This document shows, one piece after another, positions 25,072 to 33,859 of a stretch of 64,000 nucleotides of DNA. The first letter of the stretch is position 1. The number at the start of each line of letters is the position of its first letter. The stretch is from Microbacterium sulfonylureivorans (GTDB taxonomy: Bacteria > Actinomycetota > Actinomycetes > Actinomycetales > Microbacteriaceae): positions 682,001 through 746,000 of the forward strand of contig NZ_RJAD01000001.1 of the NCBI RefSeq assembly GCF_003999995.1. The letters run 5' to 3'. The notes beneath the pieces are model-generated. The model was not told the origin of the DNA, did not search any database, and saw only the letters and a list, made by a program, of their open reading frames with translations. The translations under genes and the position numbers were made by a program.

Positions 25072-26109
25072 TCAGCGGATGCGCGCGGGACCGCTGCTCT
25101 CACGCACGACGAGCTCGGTCGGGATCAGCGTCGTCTGCGGCGCGGCATCCGGATCATCGATCTGCGCGAGCAGGCGCTCCATCGCGATGCGCCCCACCTC
25201 GCGGAAGTTCTGCCGCACGGTGGTCAGCGGCGGCCAGAACGCACGCGATTCGTCCATGTCGTCGAAGCCCACGACGCTGACATCGGAGGGGATGTCGCGA
25301 CCGAGCTCGTGGAGGGCCTTCATCGCGCCGAGGGCCATCTGGTCGTTCGCGGCGAAGATCACGGTGACGTCGTCGCGCGTCGCGAGCTCGAGGGCCGCGC
25401 GGTGGCCGGAGTCGGTGGTCCAGTCGCCGTGGATGAGCGGCGGGGCGGCAATGCCCGCGGCCTCGAGCGTCGCGCGCCACGACTCGGCGCGGTGACCGGC
25501 CGAGAACGACGACGTGGGGCCGGCGATGTGCCACACCTGCCGATGCCCGAGGCCGAGGAGGTGCTCGGTGGCCTGGCGCGCGCCTAGAGCCTGGTCGGTG
25601 TCGACCACGGCGAAGCCCGACCCTGCGTTGGAGTCGATCACGACGACCGGCAGTCCCGGAGGCAGCGTGATCTCGACGCGGTCGAGGAGGGATGCCTCGA
25701 AGATGATGATGATGCCGTCGACGGCCTGCTCGCTCAGCCGACGGTATGCGCCCGACACGGCGCCCATCGTCGGATCGGGGACCGGCATGAGGGTCACGGT
25801 GTAGTCGGCGGCCGCGGCCTCGGTCGCGATGGCGTCCAGGGTGCGCACGTTTCCGAGCGTCTCGAGAGTGAACATGATGACGCCGATGGTGTGGAACCGG
25901 CCGTACTTGAGCGCCCGCGCCGCGCCGTTCGGACGGTAGCCGACGGCACGCATCGAGGCGAGGACGCGGTCGCGCGTGGAGTCGTCGACGTTGGTCATCC
26001 CGTTCGCCACGCGCGACACGGTCTGCGACGACACGCCCGCGTGCTGGGCGACATCCGCCATGGACGCCGGCCGCCGCCGTGCGGCGTCGCTCTGTCCCGT
26101 GCTCGTCAT
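25072..26109 (-). CDS. LacI-family regulator of the beta-galactoside operon
   Basis: A 345-residue LacI-family repressor. The helix-turn-helix is ASMADVAQHAGVSSQTVSRVANG (around residues 15-37) and the hinge has GYRPNGAARALK. The sensor domain shows IIIIFEASLLDRV, HLLGLGHRQVWHIAGP and DVSVVGFDDMDES, the latter typical of sugar-binding LacI proteins. The ATG was placed at MTSTGQSD because the preceding sequence contains the operators. It is divergent from the ABC/GH35 operon and should repress it until the inducing sugar is present. Confidence 0.95.
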   Translation of the reverse strand: MTSTGQSDAARRRPASMADVAQHAGVSSQTVSRVANGMTNVDDSTRDRVLASMRAVGYRPNGAARALKYGRFHTIGVIMFTLETLGNVRTLDAIATEAAAADYTVTLMPVPDPTMGAVSGAYRRLSEQAVDGIIIIFEASLLDRVEITLPPGLPVVVIDSNAGSGFAVVDTDQALGARQATEHLLGLGHRQVWHIAGPTSSFSAGHRAESWRATLEAAGIAAPPLIHGDWTTDSGHRAALELATRDDVTVIFAANDQMALGAMKALHELGRDIPSDVSVVGFDDMDESRAFWPPLTTVRQNFREVGRIAMERLLAQIDDPDAAPQTTLIPTELVVRESSGPARIR

Positions 26110-26147
26110 CTCTCCCCGATCCCGATACGCCATTGTGGATGACAGTC

Positions 26148-26202
26148 TTGCATGGTTACGCAAACATGCTAGGCTCACCGACGACATGTTCGCGTAAACA
26201 TG
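26148..26202 (+). promoter_or_regulatory. Promoter with two 18-bp LacI operators for the second sugar operon
   Basis: TTGCAT (26148-26153) and TAGGCT (26170-26175) with a 16-base spacer form the promoter. Operator O1, CATGGTTACGCAAACATG (26151-26168), fills the spacer; operator O2, CATGTTCGCGTAAACATG (26185-26202), lies just after the start of transcription. Both are near-palindromes centred on CG with CATG ends, 34 bases centre to centre. That arrangement blocks polymerase directly and also covers the divergent regulator gene. Confidence 0.85.
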
Positions 26203-26231
26203 GCCCATCGAGTCAACGAACGGACTTCGAC

Positions 26232-27155
26232 ATGACGACGGCGTCAGCACCACCCACCGCACGCCCGCTGCCACGGCGGTCGTCCCGTGCCAAGCGGGAC
26301 TGGCGCGGCTGGGCGTTCGTCGGGCCCTTCATGGTCGTCTTTCTCGCCGTACTCGTCGCACCCGTCGTCTACGCGCTGATCCTCACGCTCTTCCGCCAGC
26401 AGCTCGTCGGCGGCACGGCCTTCGTGGGTCTCGCGAACTACGGCCAGCTCTTCCAGGACCCCAAGTTCTGGGAGTCGCTCCTGCGCGTCACGCTCTTCCT
26501 GCTCATCCAGGTGCCGATCATGCTCGCACTCTCCCTGGTCGCGGCGCTCGCCCTCGACAGTGCGCGCCTGCACGGCGCGGGGTTCTTCCGGATCGCGATC
26601 TTCCTGCCCTACGCCGTGCCCGGTGTCGTCGCCGCACTCATCTGGGGCTTCATCTACGGCAACCAGTTCGGGCTGACCGGATCGATCAACGACTTCCTGG
26701 GCGCCGAGGTCATCCTTCCGTTCAGCGGCCAGTGGATCCTCGCCTCGATCGGGAACATCGTCACCTGGGAGTTCATGGGCTACAACATGCTCATCTTCTA
26801 TGCGGCGCTGAAGGTGGTGCCGACCGAGCTCTACGAAGCAGCCGAGATCGACGGCGCCGGTCAGTTCCGCATCATCTCGGGCATCAAGATCCCCGCCCTG
26901 CGCGGCTCGATCGTCATCGCCACGATCTTCTCGATCATCGGCAGCTTCCAGCTCTTCAACGAGCCGAACCTGCTGAAGAACCTCGCCCCCAACGTCATCT
27001 CGAGCTACTTCACGCCCAACATGTACGCCTACAACCTGTCGTTCGCCGGCCAGCAGTTCAACTACTCGGCCACGGTGGCGATCGTCATGGGCATCATCAC
27101 GGCGACCATCGCCTACATCGTGCAGTTGCGCGGCTCCCGACAGGAGGTGCGCTGA
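26232..27155 (+). CDS. Carbohydrate ABC transporter permease (MalF type), second operon
   Basis: A 307-residue permease with a basic N-terminus and six membrane segments beginning at WAFVGPFMVVFLAVLVAPVVYALIL (about 25-50). The ATPase-contact loop is YEAAEIDGAGQFRIISGIKIP (about residue 200). It is the first gene of the operon, 30 bases after operator O2, and pairs with the MalG-type permease, whose ATG follows its stop by one base. Confidence 0.95.
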   Translation: MTTASAPPTARPLPRRSSRAKRDWRGWAFVGPFMVVFLAVLVAPVVYALILTLFRQQLVGGTAFVGLANYGQLFQDPKFWESLLRVTLFLLIQVPIMLALSLVAALALDSARLHGAGFFRIAIFLPYAVPGVVAALIWGFIYGNQFGLTGSINDFLGAEVILPFSGQWILASIGNIVTWEFMGYNMLIFYAALKVVPTELYEAAEIDGAGQFRIISGIKIPALRGSIVIATIFSIIGSFQLFNEPNLLKNLAPNVISSYFTPNMYAYNLSFAGQQFNYSATVAIVMGIITATIAYIVQLRGSRQEVR

Positions 27156-27156
27156 C

Positions 27157-28086
27157 ATGGCCACCGAGACCGCCACCCTCACCGCCCCGCCTCGCCGCCG
27201 CGCCGGCGGCCGCAGACCGAACTACGTGCGCCGCACCCCGTCGCGTCACCGCAAGTCGGTCGTGCTGACCATCGTGATGGCCGTGTTCGTCATCTACTCG
27301 ATCGTTCCGCTCATCTGGCTGCTGGTGAACGCCACCAAGGACCAGAGCGACCTCTTCTCGTCGTTCGGACTGTGGTTCGGCTCGGACTTCAACCTGTGGC
27401 AGAACATCGTGGACACGCTCACGTACCGGGACGGCATCTTCGTCCAGTGGTTCGGCAACACCCTGCTCTACGTCGTGCTCGGCGCGGGCGGGGCGACGGC
27501 GCTGGCGACGGTCGCCGGCTACGGCATGGCGAAGTACAACTTCCCCGGCCGCCGCGCCGTGTTCGCCGTCGTCCTCGGTGCGATCGCGATCCCGGGCACC
27601 GCGTTGGCCGTCCCGACCTTCCTGATGTTCAGCCAGCTCGGACTGACGAACACGCCGTGGGCGGTCATCCTCCCCTCCCTCATCAGCCCGTTCGGCCTGT
27701 ACCTGATCTGGACGTACGCGGTCGACGCCGTGCCGACCGAGCTGCTCGAGGCGGCGCGCATGGACGGCTCGGGCGAGTTCCGCACGTTCTTCACGATCTC
27801 GCTGCGCCTGCTCGCCCCCGGCATCGTCACGGTGCTGCTGTTCGCGGTCGTGGCGACCTGGAACAACTACTTCCTGCCGCTCATCATGCTGAGCGAGCCC
27901 ACGTGGTACCCGCTCACGGTGGGGCTCAGCCAGTGGAGCGCGCAGGCGAGCGGTGTCGCGGCGCAGCCGATCTACAACCTCGTGATCACCGGGTCGCTCC
28001 TGACGATCATCCCGATCGTCGTCGCCTTCCTCGTCCTCCAGCGCTTCTGGCAGTCCGGCCTCAGCGCGGGAAGCGTCAAGCAGTGA
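27157..28086 (+). CDS. Carbohydrate ABC transporter permease (MalG type), second operon
   Basis: A 309-residue permease with a long basic N-terminus (residues 1-30), six membrane segments and the loop LEAARMDGSGEFRTFFTISLRLL. The stop of the MalF-type gene lies one base before the ATG, with CAGGAGG upstream, so translation is coupled. No ATP-binding subunit is encoded in the operon. Confidence 0.95.
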   Translation: MATETATLTAPPRRRAGGRRPNYVRRTPSRHRKSVVLTIVMAVFVIYSIVPLIWLLVNATKDQSDLFSSFGLWFGSDFNLWQNIVDTLTYRDGIFVQWFGNTLLYVVLGAGGATALATVAGYGMAKYNFPGRRAVFAVVLGAIAIPGTALAVPTFLMFSQLGLTNTPWAVILPSLISPFGLYLIWTYAVDAVPTELLEAARMDGSGEFRTFFTISLRLLAPGIVTVLLFAVVATWNNYFLPLIMLSEPTWYPLTVGLSQWSAQASGVAAQPIYNLVITGSLLTIIPIVVAFLVLQRFWQSGLSAGSVKQ

Positions 28087-28175
28087 CCGGGAGATCACCG
28101 CTCGAATCCGCATCCGCTCCCACGGGCGTCCTGCCCACCCGTTTGACAACGGAGTGAACAACGAAAGGAACAACG

Positions 28176-29525
28176 ATGTCGACCATCACACGCTCACGGC
28201 GCCTTCGCACGGTCGCGGTGGCCACAGCATCCGTCTTCGCCCTCGGTCTCACCCTCGCGGGGTGCGCATCGGGCGGAAACTCTGACGACGCGGCCGGCGG
28301 CAGCGCCGACGAGCTCGAGGCGGCGCTCGAAGAGGGCGGCGAGCTCACCTATTGGAGCTGGACGCCCTCCGCCGAGGCGCAGGTCGCCGCATTCGAGGAG
28401 GCCTACCCGAACGTCGACGTGAAGCTCGTCAACGCCGGCACGAACACCGAGGAGTACACCAAGCTCCAGAACGCGATCACCGCCGGCTCGGGCGCTCCCG
28501 ATGTCGCGCAGGTCGAGTACTACGCCATCCCCCAGTTCGCGCTGTCGGACTCCCTGGTCGACCTGGCTCCGTACGGCTTCGCCGACCTCGAGGACCAGTA
28601 CACCCCCGGCCCGTGGGGCGCGGTCACCGTCGGCGACGCCGTCTACGGCCTCCCGCAGGACTCGGGCCCGATGGCGATGTTCTACAACGCGACGGTCTTC
28701 GACACCTACGGGATCGAGGTTCCGACGACGTACGACGAGTACGTCGCGGCGGCCGAGAAGCTTCACACGGCGAACCCCGACGCGTACATCACGTCCGACA
28801 CCGGCGACGCCGGCTTCACCACGAGCATGATCTGGCAGGCCGGCGGCCGCCCGTTCTCGGCCGACGGCACGAACGTGAGCATCGACCTCCAGGACGAGGG
28901 CTCGAAGAAGTGGGCCAACAGCTGGAACCGCCTGGTCGACGGCGGCCTGCTGGCCACCACCCCCGGCTGGAGCGACGAGTGGTACCGCGCCCTGGGCGAC
29001 GGCACGATCGCGACCCTGCTCACCGGCGCATGGATGCCCGGCGTGCTCGAGTCGTCGGTGCCCGACGCCGCCGGCGACTGGCGCGTCGCCCCCATGCCGA
29101 CCTACGACGGCACCCCGGTGACCGCCGAGAACGGCGGCGGCGGCCAGGTCGTGCTCAAGCAGAGCAAGAACCCCGCGCTCGCGGCGGCCTTCCTCAAGTG
29201 GCTGAACGCCGACCCGGCGTCGATCGAGGTCTTCCTCGCCTCGGGCGGCTTCCCCGCCACGACGGCCGAGCTCGAGTCCGAGGAGTTCCTCGGGGCCGAG
29301 TCCGAGTACTTCGGCGGCCAGAAGATCAACGAGGTGCTCGTCGACGCCGCGAAGAACGTGCCGAGCGGATGGCAGTACCTGCCGTACCAGGTCTATGCGA
29401 ACAGCATCTACGGCGACACGGTGGGCCAGTCCTACCTGAACTCCGGCGACCTCAACGAGGGCCTGCAGGCGTGGCAGGACCAGCTGATCGACTACGGCAA
29501 CCAGCAGGGCTTCACCGTCGAGTGA
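28176..29525 (+). CDS. Sugar ABC transporter substrate-binding lipoprotein, second operon
   Basis: A 449-residue SBP family 1 protein. The signal peptide ends at the lipobox LAGC (about residue 30), followed by a Gly/Ser/Asp linker. The mature part starts ELTYWSWTPSAEAQVAAFE and contains YGLPQDSGPMAMFYNATVFD and a TPGWSDEWY stretch. GAAAGGAAC precedes the ATG. It delivers sugar to the two permeases. The downstream GH35 gene suggests a beta-galactoside ligand. A very strong hairpin follows the stop. Confidence 0.95.
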   Translation: MSTITRSRRLRTVAVATASVFALGLTLAGCASGGNSDDAAGGSADELEAALEEGGELTYWSWTPSAEAQVAAFEEAYPNVDVKLVNAGTNTEEYTKLQNAITAGSGAPDVAQVEYYAIPQFALSDSLVDLAPYGFADLEDQYTPGPWGAVTVGDAVYGLPQDSGPMAMFYNATVFDTYGIEVPTTYDEYVAAAEKLHTANPDAYITSDTGDAGFTTSMIWQAGGRPFSADGTNVSIDLQDEGSKKWANSWNRLVDGGLLATTPGWSDEWYRALGDGTIATLLTGAWMPGVLESSVPDAAGDWRVAPMPTYDGTPVTAENGGGGQVVLKQSKNPALAAAFLKWLNADPASIEVFLASGGFPATTAELESEEFLGAESEYFGGQKINEVLVDAAKNVPSGWQYLPYQVYANSIYGDTVGQSYLNSGDLNEGLQAWQDQLIDYGNQQGFTVE

Positions 29526-29531
29526 ACCCCT

Positions 29532-29575
29532 GAGGGCGGATGCGGCGACCCGCCCGGGTCGCCGCATCCGCCCTC
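29532..29575 (+). repeat. 20-bp perfect hairpin between binding-protein and beta-galactosidase genes
   Basis: Bases 29532-29551 pair without mismatch with 29556-29575 around a 4-base GCCC loop, starting 6 bases after the binding-protein stop. It is among the strongest structures in the window. It should protect the upstream message from 3' decay and may attenuate the GH35 gene, which starts 50 bases further on. Confidence 0.85.
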
Positions 29576-29624
29576 CCCTCCTCCACGCCACGACACCGAG
29601 ACCAGACACGAGAGAACGATTTCG

Positions 29625-31388
29625 ATGAGCGACTTCCGCATCGGCGACGACGACTTCCTGCTCGACGGGCAGCCGTTCCGCATCCTCGCGGGGGCGCTCC
29701 ACTACTTCCGCGTCCACCCCGATCAGTGGCGCGACCGCATCCGCAAGGCGCGCCAGATGGGGCTCAACACCATCGAGACGTACGTCGCGTGGAACGCCCA
29801 CGCGCCACACGAGGGCGAGTTCGACCTCTCGGGCGGTCTCGACCTCGGCCGCTTCCTCGACGAGGTGGCCGCCGAGGGCATGCGCGCGATCGTCCGGCCG
29901 GGCCCGTACATCTGCGCCGAGTGGACGAACGGCGGCCTCCCCGCGTGGCTCTTCACCGACCCCAGCGTGGGCGTGCGGCGCGACGAGCCGCAGTACCTCG
30001 CCGCCGTCGCCGATTACCTGCGCCGGCTCGCACCCGTGATCGTCCCGCGCCAGATCGACCGGGGCGGGCCGGTGATCCTCGTCCAGATCGAGAACGAGTA
30101 CGGCGCCTACGGCTCCGACCCGGTGTACCTCGAGAAGCTCGTCGCCCTCAACCGCGAGATCGGCTTCACGGTGCCGTTCATCACGGTCGACCAGCCCGAG
30201 CCCGCGATGCTCGACGGCGGCAGCATCCCGGGCCTGCACAAGACGGCCTCGTTCGGGTCGCGCTCGACCGAACGGCTCGCCACGCTGCGCGAGCACCAGC
30301 CGACAGGCCCCCTCATGTGCTCGGAGTTCTGGGACGGCTGGTTCGACAGCTGGGGCGCGCACCACCACACGACTCCTGTCGAGGAGTCCGCGAAGGACCT
30401 CGAAGACCTGCTCGCCGCGGGTGCGTCGGTGAACATCTACATGTTCCACGGCGGCACGAACTTCGGATTCACCAGCGGCGCGAACGACAAAGGCGTCTAC
30501 CAGCCCATCGTCACCAGCTACGACTACGACGCCCCGCTGGACGAGGCGGGCAACCCGACGGCCAAGTACTGGGCCTTCCGAGAGATCCTGCGACGGCACA
30601 ACCCTGTCGCCGACGACGAGGCGCCGGCCGAGGCATCCGCCGCCCCCGAGCTCTCGGCCCGATTCACCCGCTCCGTGCCCTTGCGCACCGTGGCCGAGTC
30701 ACTGGGCTCCTGGAGCTCCCACGACCGGGTGCCCACGATGGACGAGCTCGGCCGGTATGACGGCTTCGCGCTCTACCGCACCGAGGTCGACGTCGCCGGT
30801 CCGGGCGTGCTGGAGGTCGGCGAGGTGCGCGACCGCGCGATCGTCTCGCTCGACGGGCGACACGTCGGGGTTCTCGCGCGCGACCATCACGACCGGACCC
30901 TTGCGCTCCCCGACGACGCACGCGGCACCCTCGAGGTGCTCCTCGAAGACCAGGGCCGGGTGAACTACGGCGAACGCATCGGCGAGGCGAAGGGCCTCAT
31001 CGGGCCGGCTCTCCTCAACGGCGTCCCCCTCGATCGCTGGGAGGCGAAGGCGCTCGATCTCACCGACGTGTCGCCGGTCCGGGATGCCGCCGCCCCTGTC
31101 GACGCGGCGCTCCCGGCCCTGTCGGGCCCGGTGTTCGCCGTCGGCGCGTTCGATGTCGACGAGCCGGCCGACCTGTTCCTGGCCACGCGCGCGTGGGGCA
31201 AGGGTGTGGTCTGGATCAACGGCTTCAACATCGGCCGGTACTGGTCGCGCGGGCCGCAGCACACGCTCTCGGTGCCCGGCTCGATCCTGCGGGCCGGACG
31301 CAACGAGATCATCGCACTCGAGCTGCACTCGGGCTCGGCGGCGGTCGAGTTCGTCCCCTGGCCCGATCTCGGCCACACCGACTTCTAG
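29625..31388 (+). CDS. GH35 beta-galactosidase
   Basis: A 587-residue GH35 enzyme. The N-terminal barrel contains RILAGALHYFRVHPDQW, GLNTIETYVAWNAHAP, RPGPYICAEW, the acid/base in QIENEYG (Glu158) and the nucleophile in CSEFWDGW (Glu234), followed by MFHGGTNFG. C-terminal jelly-roll domains end with WINGFNIGRYWSRGPQHTL. There is no signal peptide. As a cytoplasmic exo-enzyme it would cleave imported beta-galactosides, including galactosylated xyloglucan oligosaccharides. Confidence 0.96.
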   Translation: MSDFRIGDDDFLLDGQPFRILAGALHYFRVHPDQWRDRIRKARQMGLNTIETYVAWNAHAPHEGEFDLSGGLDLGRFLDEVAAEGMRAIVRPGPYICAEWTNGGLPAWLFTDPSVGVRRDEPQYLAAVADYLRRLAPVIVPRQIDRGGPVILVQIENEYGAYGSDPVYLEKLVALNREIGFTVPFITVDQPEPAMLDGGSIPGLHKTASFGSRSTERLATLREHQPTGPLMCSEFWDGWFDSWGAHHHTTPVEESAKDLEDLLAAGASVNIYMFHGGTNFGFTSGANDKGVYQPIVTSYDYDAPLDEAGNPTAKYWAFREILRRHNPVADDEAPAEASAAPELSARFTRSVPLRTVAESLGSWSSHDRVPTMDELGRYDGFALYRTEVDVAGPGVLEVGEVRDRAIVSLDGRHVGVLARDHHDRTLALPDDARGTLEVLLEDQGRVNYGERIGEAKGLIGPALLNGVPLDRWEAKALDLTDVSPVRDAAAPVDAALPALSGPVFAVGAFDVDEPADLFLATRAWGKGVVWINGFNIGRYWSRGPQHTLSVPGSILRAGRNEIIALELHSGSAAVEFVPWPDLGHTDF

Positions 31389-31417
31389 CCCGCGTCCGGT
31401 GGCCCGCGGGCGCGGGG

Positions 31418-32251
31418 CTACATCTCCTCGTGGGTCTCGGGATCGCCGTCCCAGAGGCGACCCCGTTCGAGGGCAGAGATCGCCTCCACCTGATCGTCGG
31501 TCAAGGTGAAGCCGAAGACGTCGGCGTTCTCCCGCTGCCGGTCGGGGCCGGCCGACTTCGGGATCGGCGTGCTGCCCAGCTGCACGTGCCACCGCAGCAC
31601 GACCTGCGTCGGGGTGGCGTCGTGCACGACCGCCAGCTCCTGCAGGAGCTGCTCCTGCAGGAGCTCGCTGCGGCGGGCGAGCGGGCTCCAGCTCTCGGTG
31701 CGGATGCCGTGCTCGGCGTGGAACGCGCGGAGGGCGCTCTGCGGGAAGTACGGGTGCAGCTCGACCTGGTTGACGGCGGGAGTGACCCCGGTCGCATCGA
31801 CGAGCTCGGCGAGCATCGCCTCGGTGAAGTTGGAGACGCCGATGGAGCGGACGAGGCCGCGCTCGCGCGCTTCGACCATGCCGCGCCACGTTTCCACGTA
31901 CTTTCCGACGCTGGGATTGGGCCAGTGGATCAGCTGCAGGTCGATGCGATCGAGCCCGAGCATCCCGAGCGAGCCCCGGATGCTGTCGATCGCCTGCTGG
32001 AAGCCGTGGTGGCGTCCGGGGATCTTCGACGTCACGATCAGCTCGTCGCGGTCGACGGGACTGCGCCGGACCGCTTCACCGACCTCGCGCTCGTTCTCGT
32101 AGTTGACCGCGGTGTCGAGCAGCCGGTAGCCGGTGTCGATCGCGGCGACGATGGCGGCGATCCCCTCCTCGCCCCGGAGGTTGTAGGTGCCGAGGCCGAG
32201 CTCGGGGAAGGCCACGCCGTCGTTGAGGGTCACGGTGGGGATCGGGATCAT
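31418..32251 (-). CDS. Aldo/keto reductase
   Basis: A 277-residue NADPH-dependent reductase. The catalytic tetrad is visible: Asp in LLDTAVNY, Tyr in NYENE, Lys in VTSKIP and His in LIHWPNP. GVSNF and a C-terminal IPKS-type cofactor motif are also present. The ATG at MIPIPTV fits the family start. It resembles the bacterial 2,5-diketo-gluconate reductase/YvgN group; substrates of that group are broad. Cytoplasmic. Confidence 0.94.
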   Translation of the reverse strand: MIPIPTVTLNDGVAFPELGLGTYNLRGEEGIAAIVAAIDTGYRLLDTAVNYENEREVGEAVRRSPVDRDELIVTSKIPGRHHGFQQAIDSIRGSLGMLGLDRIDLQLIHWPNPSVGKYVETWRGMVEARERGLVRSIGVSNFTEAMLAELVDATGVTPAVNQVELHPYFPQSALRAFHAEHGIRTESWSPLARRSELLQEQLLQELAVVHDATPTQVVLRWHVQLGSTPIPKSAGPDRQRENADVFGFTLTDDQVEAISALERGRLWDGDPETHEEM

Positions 32252-32384
32252 GGTTCCATCCTGGCCCGGATCGCGCTGCGCCGGGCTGCGAGATAACGAA
32301 TGCTCGTCGACCTTGCCGGTGTCGGCGGTCGGGGATATCGTCGCGCCGCGGGCGAAACCGCCCGCCACGATGCGGAGGTCGACG

Positions 32385-33098
32385 ATGGCTGACGAGTCCA
32401 CCAGCGAAGAGACCGGATCGGATGCCGCGCCGGGGCGTCCGGCGAGGATGACTGCGAAGGGCTTCCACGACGAGCCGGGCGTCGAGGACTGGCGAGTGCT
32501 GTTCTGGGGCGCGCACGTGTTCTACCGCACGGCGTCGTTCGCCGAGGCGGCGGCGCTGGTCGCGGCGATCACCGACGTCGTGGCGGCGGTGGGTCATGCG
32601 CCCGATCTCGACGTGCGCCCGCACGGCGTGGCCGTCCGCACCTTCTCGCGGTCGGACGGCGCGCTGAGCCCGGTCGACGCCGAGCTCGCCGCCGGCATCC
32701 AGCGGGCAGCGCGTGCGCTCGGGCTCGAGCCCGACCCGAGCCACCTCCAGACGGTGGGCATCGCAGTGGCGCAGGACGACGGCGTCGACACGCGCCCGTT
32801 CTGGACCGCCGCGCTCGGCTACGACGACGTCGGCGACGAGGACGCGCTGGATCCCCACCGCCGAGGGCCGCATCTGTGGTTCCACCAGCTCGACCCCGCG
32901 AAGCCCGGGCGCGGACGGACGCATATCGACGTGTCCGTCCCGCGCGATGTGGCCGAGCGGCGGGTGGCCGCCGCGGTCGCCGCCGGTGGCAGGATCGTCC
33001 GCTCGAATGCCCCGCACTGGTGGACGATCGCGTCGCCCGACAACCACGGCATCGACATCGCCGCATGGGCCGACTTCGAGGACGGCGACGAAGGCTAG
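32385..33098 (+). CDS. Pterin-4a-carbinolamine dehydratase-like domain fused to a VOC domain
   Basis: A 237-residue two-domain protein. Residues about 30-110 (WRVLFWGAHVFYRTASFAEAA, HAPDLDVRPHGVAVRTFS, LSPVDAELAAGIQRAARALG) look like the pterin carbinolamine dehydratase fold. Residues 115-235 are a glyoxalase-6-type VOC domain (LQTVGIAVAQDDG, FWTAALGYDDVGDED, LWFHQLDPAKPGRGRTHIDVSV, WTIASPDNHGIDIAAW). The typical dehydratase catalytic histidines are only partly recognisable, so activity is uncertain. Its stop overlaps the convergent M23 gene by four bases. Confidence 0.85.
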   Translation: MADESTSEETGSDAAPGRPARMTAKGFHDEPGVEDWRVLFWGAHVFYRTASFAEAAALVAAITDVVAAVGHAPDLDVRPHGVAVRTFSRSDGALSPVDAELAAGIQRAARALGLEPDPSHLQTVGIAVAQDDGVDTRPFWTAALGYDDVGDEDALDPHRRGPHLWFHQLDPAKPGRGRTHIDVSVPRDVAERRVAAAVAAGGRIVRSNAPHWWTIASPDNHGIDIAAWADFEDGDEG

Positions 33099-33787
33099 TC
33101 CGCTCCGGCGGACCGGAGTCGCTCTCGTGGTCCGGGGATGCCCCGCTCGACGCGGACCCAGCCGTCGGCGGTCCGCACCTCGTAGGCCGCGAACGCGCAC
33201 GCGATCCCGCGCGCGCTCATGAGCTCGGCCGAGTCCATGAGCTGGAAGTGCAGGTGGGGCGAGGTCGAGTTGCCGGTGTGACCGACGCGGCCGAGTACGT
33301 CGCCGGTGCGCATGCGCTGGCCAGGGGACACCTGGAGAGTGCCGGGGGCGAGGTGGGCGAAGCCCGCGTACACGTCGCCCGTGCGGAGCACCACGTGATT
33401 GCCGAGGATCGACGGGATCTTCTCCGGGCGGAACGTCAGCCCGTTCCAGATCTGGCGTGCCGCCTCACGGAAGGGGTTGATCCACCCGCGCTCGGGGACG
33501 CCGTCCACGGCGGCGACCACCTCCGCGTCGAAGGGCGCGTGTATGGTCGCTCCCCACGCGTAGCACTCGTCCGTGCGGCCGCCGACCGTCGATGCCACGA
33601 GGGTCGACGTCGGGTGGACGTGCACCCCGGGCCGATCGTCGACCTTCACGAAGTCGTAGGCGTAGCGCTGTCCGAGGATGTCGACGCCATGACTCGGCAC
33701 GCGCGCTGCGGGGGTGGTGACCGCCATCCAGCCGTCGCCCCGGAGCGGGAACTCCACGACGACCGGATCAGCGAGCTCGTGCGGCAC
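33095..33787 (-). CDS. M23 family metallopeptidase (LytM-like)
   Basis: A 230-residue peptidase-fold protein starting at GTG. Zinc-ligand motifs are SHGVDILGQRYAYDF near residue 32 and HLHF near residue 185, with GNHVVLRTGDVYAGFAHL and VGRVGHTGNST between them, the standard M23 layout. No signal peptide or membrane segment is visible at the N-terminus, which is unusual for a cell-wall endopeptidase; a cytosolic or non-classical role is possible. Similar stand-alone M23 proteins occur in many soil bacteria. Confidence 0.88.
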   Translation of the reverse strand: MPHELADPVVVEFPLRGDGWMAVTTPAARVPSHGVDILGQRYAYDFVKVDDRPGVHVHPTSTLVASTVGGRTDECYAWGATIHAPFDAEVVAAVDGVPERGWINPFREAARQIWNGLTFRPEKIPSILGNHVVLRTGDVYAGFAHLAPGTLQVSPGQRMRTGDVLGRVGHTGNSTSPHLHFQLMDSAELMSARGIACAFAAYEVRTADGWVRVERGIPGPRERLRSAGAD

Positions 33788-33813
33788 GTGTCCGAGCGTA
33801 GCGGCGCACGACG

Positions 33814-33843
33814 GCGGCCCCTCCCGATGCCGGGAGAGGCCGC
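33814..33843 (-). terminator. Terminator hairpin after the methyltransferase gene
   Basis: A 13-bp stem with one mismatch (33814-33826 with 33831-33843) and a 4-base loop lies 17 bases downstream of the methyltransferase stop on the minus strand. No T-run follows. Confidence 0.6.
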
Positions 33844-33859
33844 TGTCGAGGGGTTCGGA

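Noticed and set aside
28194..30599. An 801-residue minus-strand frame opposite the binding-protein and beta-galactosidase genes
   Set aside because: Antisense shadow spanning two genes and the strong intercistronic hairpin; no domain and no promoter or start signal.
31193..32296. A + strand frame of 367 residues opposite the aldo/keto reductase
   Set aside because: Shadow of the reductase, whose catalytic tetrad is complete on the other strand.
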